Origin: Alkalicoccobacillus porphyridii
Lineage (GTDB): Bacteria > Bacillota > Bacilli > Bacillales > Bacillaceae_D
Assembly: GCF_007293315.1 (NCBI RefSeq)
Contig: NZ_VLXZ01000005.1
Span: 1 to 64,000 of the forward strand
Reading direction: 5' to 3'
Length of the DNA: 64,000 nt
Numbering within the stretch: the first letter of the stretch is position 1; every line of letters starts with the position of its first letter. The position numbers and the translations under genes were made by a program. The notes under the pieces were generated by a model. The model was given only the letters and a program-made list of their open reading frames with translations. It searched no databases and was not told the DNA's origin. Shown here piece after piece: positions 51,073 through 58,885 of this stretch.

Positions 51073-51101
51073 ATTATAATCCTGATAAAAAAGAGTGTCA
51101 A
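51073..51101 (-). promoter_or_regulatory. Consensus sigma-A promoter of fur
   Basis: TTGACA (51096-51101), 17 nt, TATAAT (51073-51078) on the minus strand, perfect in both hexamers. Confidence 0.9.
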
Positions 51102-51102
51102 T

Positions 51103-51117
51103 TGATAATGATTATTA
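51103..51117. promoter_or_regulatory. Fur/PerR-type box
   Basis: TGATAATGATTATTA matches TGATAATNATTATCA at 14 of 15 positions and directly abuts the -35 of fur. Confidence 0.7.
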
Positions 51118-51123
51118 AGTTTA

Positions 51124-51163
51124 AAAGCGATAACAATTATTAAATAATAACTGTTATCGCTTT
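51124..51163. terminator. Bidirectional terminator between spoIIM and fur
   Basis: AAGCGATAACA-type arm (51125-51142) pairs with TAATAACTGTTATCGCTT (51145-51162) with one mismatch; A and T runs flank it. It reaches into the spoIIM stop codon. Confidence 0.85.
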
Positions 51164-51794
51164 ATCCAACAACCAATCTCATAAGATGGGGAGATACGTA
51201 AGCCTCTAAAGCAGCAGCTAATGATAAGGCTGCTCCCATACATAAAAGCAATAATGTATAGCGTAGAAATTGAGGAAAAACAGGTTCATGAGATTTTTTT
51301 GCAAATTGCTGTCTTAGCATTTTCAAACAGAAAGAAACACTTGCTGTACCTACTATAATAAATGCCGGCACAAGCAGAAGATTTTGCGGAAGAATGGAAA
51401 CAAGTGCTAAAAGAAACCCTTGGAACCCCATTTGATTCACAAGAAACCCGACGGTGAAGCCAACAACTACGCCTTTTAAAAAAAGCAGGACCAATATAAC
51501 CGGTAACCCAATCAGTGATAATCCGAGAATCCACATCAAAGCAAAATATTTTCCGTAGTGAATATAACTTTGACTAAATATTTCTTTAGATCCAGCAATT
51601 CGTCCATCTTCAACCTGAACAAAAAAATGACCGAGATACATATATAAATCATTTTTTTGTGAGAGATTTAAACTATTAACAATAATAGCACCAAAGATAA
51701 TGCCAATTAAGAACAGAACGGTTGTGAATAGATAAATCGTACGGTTCTCTTCCACATGCATGATGATTTGATCTTGCAACCGTCTTTGTTTCAT
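51162..51794 (-). CDS. spoIIM: Stage II sporulation protein M
   Basis: Part of the SpoIID-SpoIIM-SpoIIP engulfment complex in the mother-cell membrane. The 210-residue protein has five or so helices, the first at about 22-42, with the conserved GHFFVQ region and LKGVVVGFTVGFLVNQMG and LPQNLLLVPAFI. A possible sigma-E promoter lies just upstream. GAGGGGG precedes ATG 51794. Confidence 0.94.
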   Translation of the reverse strand: MKQRRLQDQIIMHVEENRTIYLFTTVLFLIGIIFGAIIVNSLNLSQKNDLYMYLGHFFVQVEDGRIAGSKEIFSQSYIHYGKYFALMWILGLSLIGLPVILVLLFLKGVVVGFTVGFLVNQMGFQGFLLALVSILPQNLLLVPAFIIVGTASVSFCLKMLRQQFAKKSHEPVFPQFLRYTLLLLCMGAALSLAAALEAYVSPHLMRLVVG

Positions 51795-51822
51795 ATCCTT
51801 GCCCCCTCTTATACTCTTTTAG

Positions 51823-51852
51823 AGAATATGAGGACAGGCTCTTCATTATGAC
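51823..51852 (-). promoter_or_regulatory. Possible sigma-E promoter of spoIIM
   Basis: ATA (in GTCATAAT), 16 nt, CATATTCT on the minus strand; seven of eight positions of the sigma-E -10 fit. The -35 overlaps the nudF stop codon. Confidence 0.5.
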
Positions 51853-52397
51853 TGTCGTTTTGCTTGCTTTAATTCTAAATACATGAGCGCATACATTGTT
51901 TTAGCATCGTGAATGAGATGATTTTCTGCGTATCTCTTTGCCGTGACTAAATCGGCCTCTACAATTTCAACAAACTCATCTTCATCCGGTTGTGCTTCTC
52001 CCCTCGTTAATCCCGTTGCTTCATATATGTAAATGATCTCATCGGCAAAACCAGGTGAGGTATAAAAAGAAGAAAGAAGAGACAAGCTGTCGGCTGTATA
52101 ACCTGTTTCTTCCCTCAGCTCACGCTCCGCTGTTTTAATTGGTTCCTCACCTAAATCAATCTTGCCTGCTGGTATTTCCAGAATCTCTTTCTCCAGTGCT
52201 TTACGGAATTGCTTTACTAATATCAGCTTATCTTCACTTGTTTGAGCGATGACTGCCACGGCACCTGGATGCTTCACCAGCTCTCGTTTGCTCTCATTTC
52301 CATTTGGTAATGTGACTGTATCTACTTGAAGCGAGATCACAGAACCTTGAAAGATCTCCTCTGTTGATGTTGTTTTCTCTTGAAAATTAGTCATCAT
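51846..52397 (-). CDS. nudF: ADP-ribose pyrophosphatase (Nudix)
   Basis: Hydrolyses ADP-ribose to AMP and ribose 5-phosphate. The 183-residue protein has the Nudix box GKIDLGEEPIKTAERELREE then TG (about residues 94-116) and SSFYTSPGFADE, the Pro typical of ADP-ribose hydrolases. It is the upstream neighbour of spoIIM as in B. subtilis. AGGAGGAG precedes ATG 52397. Confidence 0.93.
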   Translation of the reverse strand: MMTNFQEKTTSTEEIFQGSVISLQVDTVTLPNGNESKRELVKHPGAVAVIAQTSEDKLILVKQFRKALEKEILEIPAGKIDLGEEPIKTAERELREETGYTADSLSLLSSFYTSPGFADEIIYIYEATGLTRGEAQPDEDEFVEIVEADLVTAKRYAENHLIHDAKTMYALMYLELKQAKRQS

Positions 52398-52469
52398 TTC
52401 TCCTCCTCTGGTCTACTTGTATGAATGTCCACATAAAAGTGTACCATATCATGATGGAAAGGAGTTTTT

Positions 52470-52748
52470 ATGAATATTCACGTACATGAACATGGAATAT
52501 TGCTAGTAGGAAAAGCATGGGAAGTGAAAGCGCGCTTAAAGCAACAGCTCAAAAAACAGGAATATGTCTCTGAATGGGTTCAAGAAGTATTCTCCTCTGC
52601 TAAGACGAATGAAACCGATGCGGCGATGGCTTCAAAGAAAAGAGGGTCATCTGCATATGTGCGGCCCATCGTTGATAATGAGCCTACGTGTTTAAATGCA
52701 CGAGTGATCCAATTTGAATCACATTCTCTTTCTAAAAAATACAAGTGA
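52470..52748 (+). CDS. mciZ: MciZ-like Z-ring inhibitor with C-terminal extension
   Basis: The first ~40 residues resemble the B. subtilis FtsZ inhibitor MciZ (40 residues): hydrophobic HGILLVGKAWEVKARLK and EYVSEWV, and it is divergent from nudF as mciZ is. MciZ is made in the mother cell to block Z-ring formation. Here the frame continues 52 residues past the usual end to 52748, rich in Lys and Ser and antisense to the last 169 bp of the convergent DUF3866 gene. The extension may be translated or the annotation may need revision. GGAAAGGAG precedes ATG 52470. Confidence 0.75.
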   Translation: MNIHVHEHGILLVGKAWEVKARLKQQLKKQEYVSEWVQEVFSSAKTNETDAAMASKKRGSSAYVRPIVDNEPTCLNARVIQFESHSLSKKYK

Positions 52749-53659
52749 TGTTTAATTTGACTTGGCCTATTCAACTGATCTTGAATGTAATTTCGCTGAG
52801 ATTCATTCATAAATGGAAAAACCACAGTCGTCTCTGCAAGGGTTAAGTCATAAAGAGGTGTGATCGTATGGTGACTTAGTCCGTAATGTCGCTGTCTTTT
52901 TTCTTTAAAGGACAAGCGCGGAATCCAGATAGGACGTCCTTGCAACGCGCCAACCAAGTTAGCCCAATTCGCCATCTCCACTGCAGAAAATCCATAGCTT
53001 GTTCCAGTGCCTACGACGCCAGGTCCAACAGAAATCATAATAAGATCTGCATGTAGCTGATCAACTGCAAACTGCAGGGCTGTAAGTAAATTAATGGCCT
53101 CATAGTCCCCGCCTACACACTGCCCACAGGTTATCGACGTAAACCAAGGTTCTTTTTTGAGCCTGCGTACATGATCACTCATTTCTAATGCTAAAGAAGC
53201 AGAATCATCAAAGATCACACAGCAAGTAAGATCTGATGCGAATTCATGAGTTAAATAACAGACAAGAGGAATCATGCTATGAAGCTCGCCTAAAAGAATC
53301 TTTTTTTGATTCAGTGTAAAAGGCTGATGGAAAAGGTCATGATACGGACTAGCGACTTCCTCAATGGACGTAACAGCTTGTTGCGCCGGAGTGTAACGGA
53401 GCTTCATGATATGACCAGGAGCAAGCGGCTTTTGTTTGAAACTGCTTGCTAATACCTCTTTTACTATGTCCACTCCACCTGTTCCAAGTTGAAGTGTGGT
53501 AGCGGTAGTATTTACTTTAACGTATGTACCTTTAGTAACTGCTGTTGAGAACCGTTTATAAAGAATGACCGGATAGTGTGTGTCTGTTAGATTGAGTAGT
53601 TGGATGTCTTGATCCTCATAAACAATCTCTTTTACAGTAGACCAGTTTTCCGTGTTCAT
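52580..53659 (-). CDS. DUF3866 family protein
   Basis: A 359-residue soluble protein of a Firmicutes/Actinobacteria family of unknown function. Conserved segments are QLGTGGVDIVKE, VISVGPGVVGTGTSYGFSA and the C-terminal LSTMGRTYADDPLFFEAIAA. It has five or so cysteines, including CGQCVGGDY. Located next to nudF. Its 3' end overlaps the extended MciZ-like frame on the other strand. Confidence 0.78.
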   Translation of the reverse strand: MNTENWSTVKEIVYEDQDIQLLNLTDTHYPVILYKRFSTAVTKGTYVKVNTTATTLQLGTGGVDIVKEVLASSFKQKPLAPGHIMKLRYTPAQQAVTSIEEVASPYHDLFHQPFTLNQKKILLGELHSMIPLVCYLTHEFASDLTCCVIFDDSASLALEMSDHVRRLKKEPWFTSITCGQCVGGDYEAINLLTALQFAVDQLHADLIMISVGPGVVGTGTSYGFSAVEMANWANLVGALQGRPIWIPRLSFKEKRQRHYGLSHHTITPLYDLTLAETTVVFPFMNESQRNYIQDQLNRPSQIKHHLYFLERECDSNWITRAFKHVGSLSTMGRTYADDPLFFEAIAASVSFVLAEENTS

Positions 53660-53784
53660 GCCTGCCCACTCCTTTTTTTAAAAGTCTATTCACTTATTCA
53701 ACTTTATAGATACAAAAAAAGATAGAGTCCATGATTATGTGTAAATCTCAACGATGCAAACAGGTAGAGGATGTAAAATGTTTT

Positions 53785-53918
53785 GGTTCTTCGGCTGCCG
53801 CTCCCGAAAACGGGGGCACGCTTACCGCGGGAAGGTAATGAGCTAACCCGACTCCGTCGGTTTATCTCATTGAACCTTTATATCCCGCTGGTGTCGGCCC
53901 ACCATTTTCGTCCGCTTG
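53785..53918 (+). repeat. Element A copy (A7), uninterrupted
   Basis: A nearly consensus A element: GGTTCTTCGGCTGCCGCTCC, CGCTTACCGCGGGAAGGTAA, CTAACCCGACTCCGTCGG, TGAACCTTTATATCCCGC, TGGTGTCGGCCCACC, GTCCGCTTG. It shows the empty B site at about 53878. In tandem with A8, same orientation. Confidence 0.88.
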
Positions 53919-54040
53919 TTTTAGATAGGTATTGAATTCAGTATTTACACAATCATATGGACTAGCCCCTTCTCCAGATACAGTCCATGCCTATTTCTAA
54001 ATTATATCGATGTAAAGAGATAGAGGACGGAAAATGTTTT

Positions 54041-54450
54041 GGTTCTTCGGTTGCCACTCCCGAAAACGGGGCACATTTACCACGGGAGTACCTGCCCTAA
54101 CAAACAATACCCTTCTATCTCAATGAACCTTTTCATCGAGTCCTCTGAAAAAGAAGCTTTATATGATAGTGAATCTTAAACAAAAAACGGCGCTCATTTC
54201 CTTAGATAAGAATGTTGTCATTTGTCTGATCGAGAACATGAGCGGAAGGAGAACCCGAAGACTCCTGCGGAATAGAACGAGTCTGAAGACATCGAAGTGG
54301 TGGTTTTCCGCTTCGAGGGCTGAGGCCTTTCTTGCGGGTGCTAGGGTTCTCCTGTAGCGGCGCCATTCAGCTCACTCTTACATGACGTTTTTAGTGGCCT
54401 CCTGTTATTCCCGCAAGTGGCGGCCCAGCATTTTCTTCCGCTTGTTTTAG
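54041..54450 (+). repeat. Element A copy (A8), split by element B8
   Basis: Left part 54041-54139 (GGTTCTTCGG to AACCTTTTCATCGA), right part 54401-54450 (CCTGTTATTCCCGCAAGTGG onward). With A7 it fills the 53660-54490 gap; the open frames inside it are not genes. Confidence 0.8.
54140..54399 (+). mobile_element. Element B copy (B8), MITE-like
   Basis: 260 bp between GTCCTCTGAAAAAG and CGTTTTTAGTGGCC, same orientation as its host A8. Central CGAAGTGG/CCGCTTCG hairpin and outer GGAGAACCC/GGGTTCTCC arms are clear. Confidence 0.78.
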
Positions 54451-54497
54451 ATAGTATTGAAATCAGTATTTACACAATAATTAGAACTTTACCCAAA

Positions 54498-54531
54498 AAA
54501 AGGCGAACGAAATGAATCGTTCACTTTTTTC
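54498..54531. terminator. Terminator of the ResA-like gene
   Basis: GAACGA and TCGTTC around a 5-7 nt loop, flanked by A7 and T6 runs; directly behind the stop codon. Confidence 0.7.
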
Positions 54532-55065
54532 CTATTCATTAAGCAACGGAATAACTATTGCTTCTAGCATCTCATAATTAACTTCGCCTTCAATTCTTTC
54601 AACAATGATCCCTTCATGATCGATCACAAGTGTCGTTGGCATTCCACGAATTTGATACAATTGAAAAAGCTCAGCCTCAGAATCTAGAAACACTGGTAGA
54701 GTTAGATTCTGTTCTTGAATAAATTCTTCAGTGTGCTCAACGACCCTTTCATACTTTTGAGCATTCACAGTAATTACGGCTAAACCACTATCACGATAGT
54801 CATTATCCAACTCCAGTAGATCTGGTAATTCCCGTACACAAGGCTCACACCAAGTTGCCCATATATTCATAATTGTTACTTGATTATCATCCGGAAGAAC
54901 GTCAGCTGCCTCCCCTTGATAGCGGTCTAACGTCAGTGATTCAGCTTTCATCCCTTTTTCAATTCCGGTTTCTGGTTCAGAGCCATTTATAACATTCATA
55001 ACTATTAGAAAGACTGATAATGTAATAGCCGCAACAAAAATCAACATACTTACTTTTTTTTTCAT
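54532..55065 (-). CDS. ResA-like membrane-anchored thiol-disulfide oxidoreductase
   Basis: A 177-residue protein with an N-terminal membrane anchor (about residues 5-25) and an extracytoplasmic thioredoxin-like domain with the redox site WATWCEPCVRELP and cis-Pro in IRGMPTTLVID. Such proteins reduce apo-cytochrome c or act in other extracellular redox tasks. No cytochrome maturation genes are adjacent. ATG 55065 follows a weak GGGG site; the longer frame from 55098 lacks one. Confidence 0.85.
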   Translation of the reverse strand: MKKKVSMLIFVAAITLSVFLIVMNVINGSEPETGIEKGMKAESLTLDRYQGEAADVLPDDNQVTIMNIWATWCEPCVRELPDLLELDNDYRDSGLAVITVNAQKYERVVEHTEEFIQEQNLTLPVFLDSEAELFQLYQIRGMPTTLVIDHEGIIVERIEGEVNYEMLEAIVIPLLNE

Positions 55066-55262
55066 AAGTTCGATACGCCCCAATTTATCAATAGTCATTT
55101 AAGTATAGTAGGGATGCTACATTTGAGCAAGAAATCATTAAAACGCTTACTACCCGCAAAAGTTCTTCCCTATTGTTTGATATTTTGCTAGAATGAAGCA
55201 GCTAGACTACATATCTGCGTTTATTTTTTATTCATCAGATGTATGAGGAAAGGAATTTACAT

Positions 55263-56096
55263 ATGACACTTTTAGAAGCGATTATTCTGGGGTTGGTTCA
55301 AGGCTTAACCGAGTTTTTGCCGATTTCAAGCTCAGCGCACCTAGTTATTACACAATTACTCTTTAATATCTCATTCGATGGCTTTGGATTCGAAATTCTT
55401 CTGCACTTGGCATCTGTATTAGCGGTAATTATTTATTATCGCAAAGATTTAATTAATATTATTAGAGGATTTTTTGGTTATATCATGACCCGCTCTAAAG
55501 AGCACAAAGTTAACTTTTGGTTTAGTATTTATATCCTAGTTGCTACAGTCATTACAGGGCTAACAGGCATTTTGTTTGAGGATTATATCTCCACTGCTCT
55601 AAAAGGACCTACGATGATTGCTATCTCGCTAGCACTAACTGGGATCTTCCTTATTATCATTGAACGTGCTGTAAAAACAGGCGGACGGACAGAGAAAGAT
55701 ATGACCTTATTTGATGCAGTATTAGTTGGTATAGGTCAATCCCTTGCTTTGATTCCAGGTCTGTCGCGTTCGGGAACAACACTGGTTGTTGGAATGTTTG
55801 CTGGTTTGACAAAAGAAACCGCCGTTAGATATTCGTTCTTGCTTTCCATTCCAGTTATTCTTGGCTCTACAGTGCTTGCAGTTGATGAATTAATTCATGG
55901 AGAGTTACTTGAAATAGCAGGCGCCTTACCGTTGACTGTTGCATTTATCGTAACATTCATATCGTCTTTACTCGGGATTGTATGGTTTATCAATTTTCTA
56001 AAGAAAAGCAAGCTCATCTATTTTGCCATGTACTGCTTTGCGCTTGCCCTGTTCGTTTACTTTTTCTTAGGTAATGTTGACCCAGATCAATTCTAA
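55263..56096 (+). CDS. uppP: Undecaprenyl-diphosphate phosphatase
   Basis: Recycles the lipid carrier for cell-wall synthesis and confers bacitracin tolerance. The 277-residue BacA/UppP-family protein has about eight helices, with QGLTEFLPISSSAHLVI (catalytic Glu-rich motif) near the N-terminus and IPGLSRSGTTLVVGM. AAAGGAA is 7-8 nt before ATG 55263; the eight upstream codons are excluded. Confidence 0.94.
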   Translation: MTLLEAIILGLVQGLTEFLPISSSAHLVITQLLFNISFDGFGFEILLHLASVLAVIIYYRKDLINIIRGFFGYIMTRSKEHKVNFWFSIYILVATVITGLTGILFEDYISTALKGPTMIAISLALTGIFLIIIERAVKTGGRTEKDMTLFDAVLVGIGQSLALIPGLSRSGTTLVVGMFAGLTKETAVRYSFLLSIPVILGSTVLAVDELIHGELLEIAGALPLTVAFIVTFISSLLGIVWFINFLKKSKLIYFAMYCFALALFVYFFLGNVDPDQF

Positions 56097-56105
56097 TGTA
56101 ATCTT

Positions 56106-56157
56106 AAAAGCTTGTCGACAAAGTCTCCTTTAACGAGATAGTCGGCAAGCTTTTTTA
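56106..56157 (+). terminator. Terminator of uppP
   Basis: AAAAGCTTG and CAAGCTTTTTT arms (with GTCGA/TCGG next) bracket a loop of about 20 nt. Confidence 0.85.
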
Positions 56158-56233
56158 TGCTGCGGAGTGAATACTCCCTTCGTTTTATGTAGGTGAAAAT
56201 TACTCCGATGTAAGATTTAGAGGAAGGATCATG

Positions 56234-56567
56234 TTTTGTTTCTTTGGCTGCCGCTCACTACACTGCAAGGTAATGAACTAACCCAACTCCGTCGATTGAC
56301 CTTATTGAACCTTTTTATTTAGGTCACTGAAAAATGATATTTCTAAGATTGCGAACGTTCTTCAATTGTTAAAGTCATAACGTTAGCGAAAGGAGAACCC
56401 GAAGACTCCTGCGGAACAGAACGCGTCTGAAGACATTGAAGTGGTGGTTTTCCGCTTCGAGGGCTGAGGCCGTTCCCGCGGAAAGCGTAGGGTTCTCCTG
56501 TAGCGGCTCCATTCCGCTCATTCTTACATGTCTTTTCCAGTGGCCTCGATTTTCGTCCGCTTGTTTA
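56234..56567 (+). repeat. Element A copy (A9), split by element B9
   Basis: Left part 56234-56320 (shortened, missing part of the CCCGAAAACGGGG region), right part 56547-56567 reduced to ATTTTCGTCCGCTTG. Most of the 56097-56726 gap. Confidence 0.72.
56321..56546 (+). mobile_element. Element B copy (B9), MITE-like
   Basis: 226 bp with the best-preserved ends: AGGTCACTGAAAAATGAT and ACATGTCTTTTCCAGTGGCC. Same orientation as A9. Central hairpin TGAAGTGG/CCGCTTCG. Confidence 0.8.
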
Positions 56568-56686
56568 GATAGGTATTGGAATAAATATTTACACAATCAT
56601 AAGGATTTGACCATCTGAACCCTTTCAAGAAGAGCTCATAACTCCCATCAATGCAATCAGAGCAACCACAATACAAAGAAGGAAAC

Positions 56687-56716
56687 GAACCAGGGTCCGT
56701 TTCCTTCATGTATGGC
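56687..56716. terminator. Hairpin behind the UPF0316 gene
   Basis: GAAGGAAACG (56686-56695) and CGTTTCCTTC (56706-56715) form a perfect stem; T tract on the minus strand is modest (CTTCTTTG). Confidence 0.65.
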
Positions 56717-56726
56717 GATATCGCCA

Positions 56727-57278
56727 TTATACTTGCTCTGCATTTTTCTTTTTGAGGTATTTCTCACGTCTGCGTTTCATGGCTTTAGTGATGTAACCGC
56801 CTTTAAAGCTTCGTGGTTCAAATGAAACAATAAAAGCTGCCGGTTCGTATTCGGTAACTACACGTATAAACTCTTTTTCACGGTCACGTCGGGCCGTACA
56901 ATCCAATTGATATCGAGTAGACGTCATACCCTCAACCGCTGATGTAGAGACGCTGAATCCCAATTCTCTTAAACGATCAATTAACTCCTGATTGCGATTT
57001 GGGATGTTCACCTCAAAGGTCACATACCCAATAGCCAGCTTCTCTTCAATAATGGCTCCTACATAGAGTCCAGCCGCAAATCCAAGAGCATAGGCGATCA
57101 TATTATAATAATTACTTAAATCACTAAAAACTAATCCTAGAGCTACTACATAGACAATTCCTTCAAGTAAGCCCATAAAAGCAGCACGTTCTTTAAGACC
57201 TTTAACCATCATAATGGTACGAAGGGTCAGTATAGGAACGTATGCCAGCTGAACAATAAATACAATGATGGCCGACAT
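56727..57278 (-). CDS. UPF0316 membrane protein (DUF2179, YebE-like)
   Basis: A 183-residue protein with three helices in the first ~85 residues ([25 protein letters not shown]) and a C-terminal soluble DUF2179 domain ([34 protein letters not shown]), a small fold shared with other YitT-type proteins. Function unknown. ATG 57278 is 7 nt behind AAAGGG; nine upstream codons are excluded. Confidence 0.85.
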   Translation of the reverse strand: MSAIIVFIVQLAYVPILTLRTIMMVKGLKERAAFMGLLEGIVYVVALGLVFSDLSNYYNMIAYALGFAAGLYVGAIIEEKLAIGYVTFEVNIPNRNQELIDRLRELGFSVSTSAVEGMTSTRYQLDCTARRDREKEFIRVVTEYEPAAFIVSFEPRSFKGGYITKAMKRRREKYLKKKNAEQV

Positions 57279-57394
57279 CAAAACACCCTTTCTTTGTACA
57301 TACAACTACCGTAGTGTAACAGGAAAGACCGGGGAAAACTAGTATGATTTTTTGGCAATCATTTAACTACTTTTCCCCATTAGGTGTTCAAAAC

Positions 57395-57910
57395 TTATCG
57401 CTTATATTTCACAGTAAGGTGAGGCGTGATTCCCGCTTGTAATTCTCCAGCTGATTCCACTGTCACACTTTCTAACTCCTCATGATTAGTAATAACAATT
57501 GGAATAATGGTACTTGCTGCTTTTTCTTGAACTAACTCCAAATCATAGTCAACAAGTGCATCACCAATTTTCACATGATCGCCTTCTTTTACATGCGCTG
57601 TAAAGCCTTCCCCATCCATGTTAACTGTTTCTAGGCCAATGTGGATTAGCACCTCTGCGCCACCTGCCGTACGAATTCCAATGGCATGCTTTGTAGGGAA
57701 AACTTGAAGAATCTCTCCTTCTACAGGTGAAACCACTTTGCCATCTATAGGCTTAATTGCTGCGCCATCTCCAATCATTTTTTGACTAAAAGTAGGATCA
57801 GGCACATCTTCAATTGAGACAAGCTCTCCATTTGCAGCGGCTACAATTGCTTCTTCACCCGGAGTTGATTGCTCTTCCTTTTTGTCTAATCCAAATAATT
57901 TTTTAAACAT
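57395..57910 (-). CDS. PTS EIIA-glucose type domain protein
   Basis: A free-standing 171-residue EIIA-Glc-like protein (YpqE/Crr type) that would carry phosphate from HPr. The phosphorylated His lies in VLIHIGLETVNMDGEGF; the second active-site His is in TKHAIGIRT. A 20-residue charged N-terminal tail with FKKLFG precedes the domain. In Gram-positives such proteins can serve several EIIBC permeases. ATG 57910 is 8 nt behind GGGAG. Confidence 0.9.
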   Translation of the reverse strand: MFKKLFGLDKKEEQSTPGEEAIVAAANGELVSIEDVPDPTFSQKMIGDGAAIKPIDGKVVSPVEGEILQVFPTKHAIGIRTAGGAEVLIHIGLETVNMDGEGFTAHVKEGDHVKIGDALVDYDLELVQEKAASTIIPIVITNHEELESVTVESAGELQAGITPHLTVKYKR

Positions 57911-58030
57911 CTTCCACACTCCCTTTAATTCTCGTCCCTCATAGTGTACTACATGAAAAAGCCTATTGCCTAATGATTACACATTATTATAAGTTTCCAT
58001 ATCCGTGCCCACGCTCTTTCGCACCCTTTG

Positions 58031-58039
58031 CATAGTATA
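58031..58039 (+). promoter_or_regulatory. Possible sigma-K -10 element of the YjcZ gene
   Basis: CATAGTATA matches CATANNNTA in full, about 30 nt before the start codon; an AC dinucleotide lies 18 nt upstream instead of the usual 16-17. Confidence 0.4.
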
Positions 58040-58068
58040 TATAAAGCTACTATAAAGGGGTGTGACAG

Positions 58069-58155
58069 ATGGGATACGGCCATGAAGGCGGATTTGCGTT
58101 TATTGTTGTGCTTTTCATTCTTTTAATCATCGTAGGTTCTTGTTACGTGTATTAA
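58069..58155 (+). CDS. YjcZ family sporulation peptide
   Basis: A 28-residue peptide, MGYGHEGGFAFIVVLF at the start, then ILLIIVGSCYVY. The Gly/Tyr-rich head followed by one hydrophobic helix is the YjcZ pattern, small proteins of sporulating bacilli often made late in the mother cell. AAAGGGGTG precedes ATG 58069 by 6 nt. A terminator follows 20 bp later. Confidence 0.8.
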   Translation: MGYGHEGGFAFIVVLFILLIIVGSCYVY

Positions 58156-58176
58156 TAACCCATTTTTAAGATAGAG

Positions 58177-58206
58177 AAACCCACTAACAACATTATTAGT
58201 GGGTTT
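58177..58206. terminator. Bidirectional terminator between the YjcZ gene and opuCD
   Basis: AAACCCACTAA (58177-58187) pairs with TTAGTGGGTTT (58196-58206); T run after it on the plus strand. Confidence 0.88.
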
Positions 58207-58213
58207 TGTTTAA

Positions 58214-58885
58214 TTATGAAGTAGCAACTGATGTTTTTTTATGTTTTCTCGCTGGGGATAGAACTCGTTCAAACCACCCCATGATCACATCAGCCATAAT
58301 GGCCATAATAGCGGTAGGTATGGCACCAGCTAAAATGATAGCTGTGCCATCTGTAGCATTTGTTCCTCGAACAACAATATCTCCTAGTCCTCCCGCTCCA
58401 ATAAATGTACCAATGGTCGCAATACCGATTGAGAAGACGAGCGCAGTGCGTAACCCCGCCATTATTACGGATAAAGCAAGCGGTAGCTCAAGCATATATA
58501 ACAACTGCCATTTGGTCATACCCATTGCTCTTCCTGACTCAATATAGGCTTGATCGACATTCTTAATCCCTGTATAAGTGTTTCTTAAAATCGGAAGTAA
58601 TGAATACAAAAACAAGGCGAGTACCACTGTATTTGCGCCGAGTCCCATCACAAGCATTAAGACAGCAAGAAGTGCTAATGCTGGAATGGTCTGAATAACG
58701 TTTGTCAAACTTAATACAATTCCGCTTAATCTTGAGTACCTTGCGATAAAAATACCTAAAGGAATTGATACAAGTGAAGCAAATAGAACGCCATATGCAG
58801 ACATGAGGAAATGACGATAAAATTCTGTCCACACATAGTTTCCATTTTGAGAATAATAAAGGATTAATTCTCTAATCGTGTCCAC
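58214..58885 (-). CDS. opuCD: Osmoprotectant ABC transporter permease OpuCD
   Basis: A 223-residue permease with five or six helices and the EAA-like loop ESGRAMGMTKWQLLYMLELP. Pairs with OpuCB to import glycine betaine, carnitine, choline-derived or related solutes at high osmolarity. Adjacent to opuCC with no gap, last gene of the operon. Substrate range cannot be told from sequence (OpuB and OpuC are close relatives). Confidence 0.9.
   Translation of the reverse strand: MDTIRELILYYSQNGNYVWTEFYRHFLMSAYGVLFASLVSIPLGIFIARYSRLSGIVLSLTNVIQTIPALALLAVLMLVMGLGANTVVLALFLYSLLPILRNTYTGIKNVDQAYIESGRAMGMTKWQLLYMLELPLALSVIMAGLRTALVFSIGIATIGTFIGAGGLGDIVVRGTNATDGTAIILAGAIPTAIMAIMADVIMGWFERVLSPARKHKKTSVATS

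Noticed and set aside
52441-52464. CATATCAT before the MciZ-like gene as a sigma-E -10.
   Set aside because: The start site would fall within the ribosome-binding site and the -35 match is poor.
54163-54357. Rightward open frame of 64 codons, and similar frames at 56375-56727 and 62692-62904.
   Set aside because: They lie inside element B copies and follow the hairpin-rich repeat, not a conserved protein.
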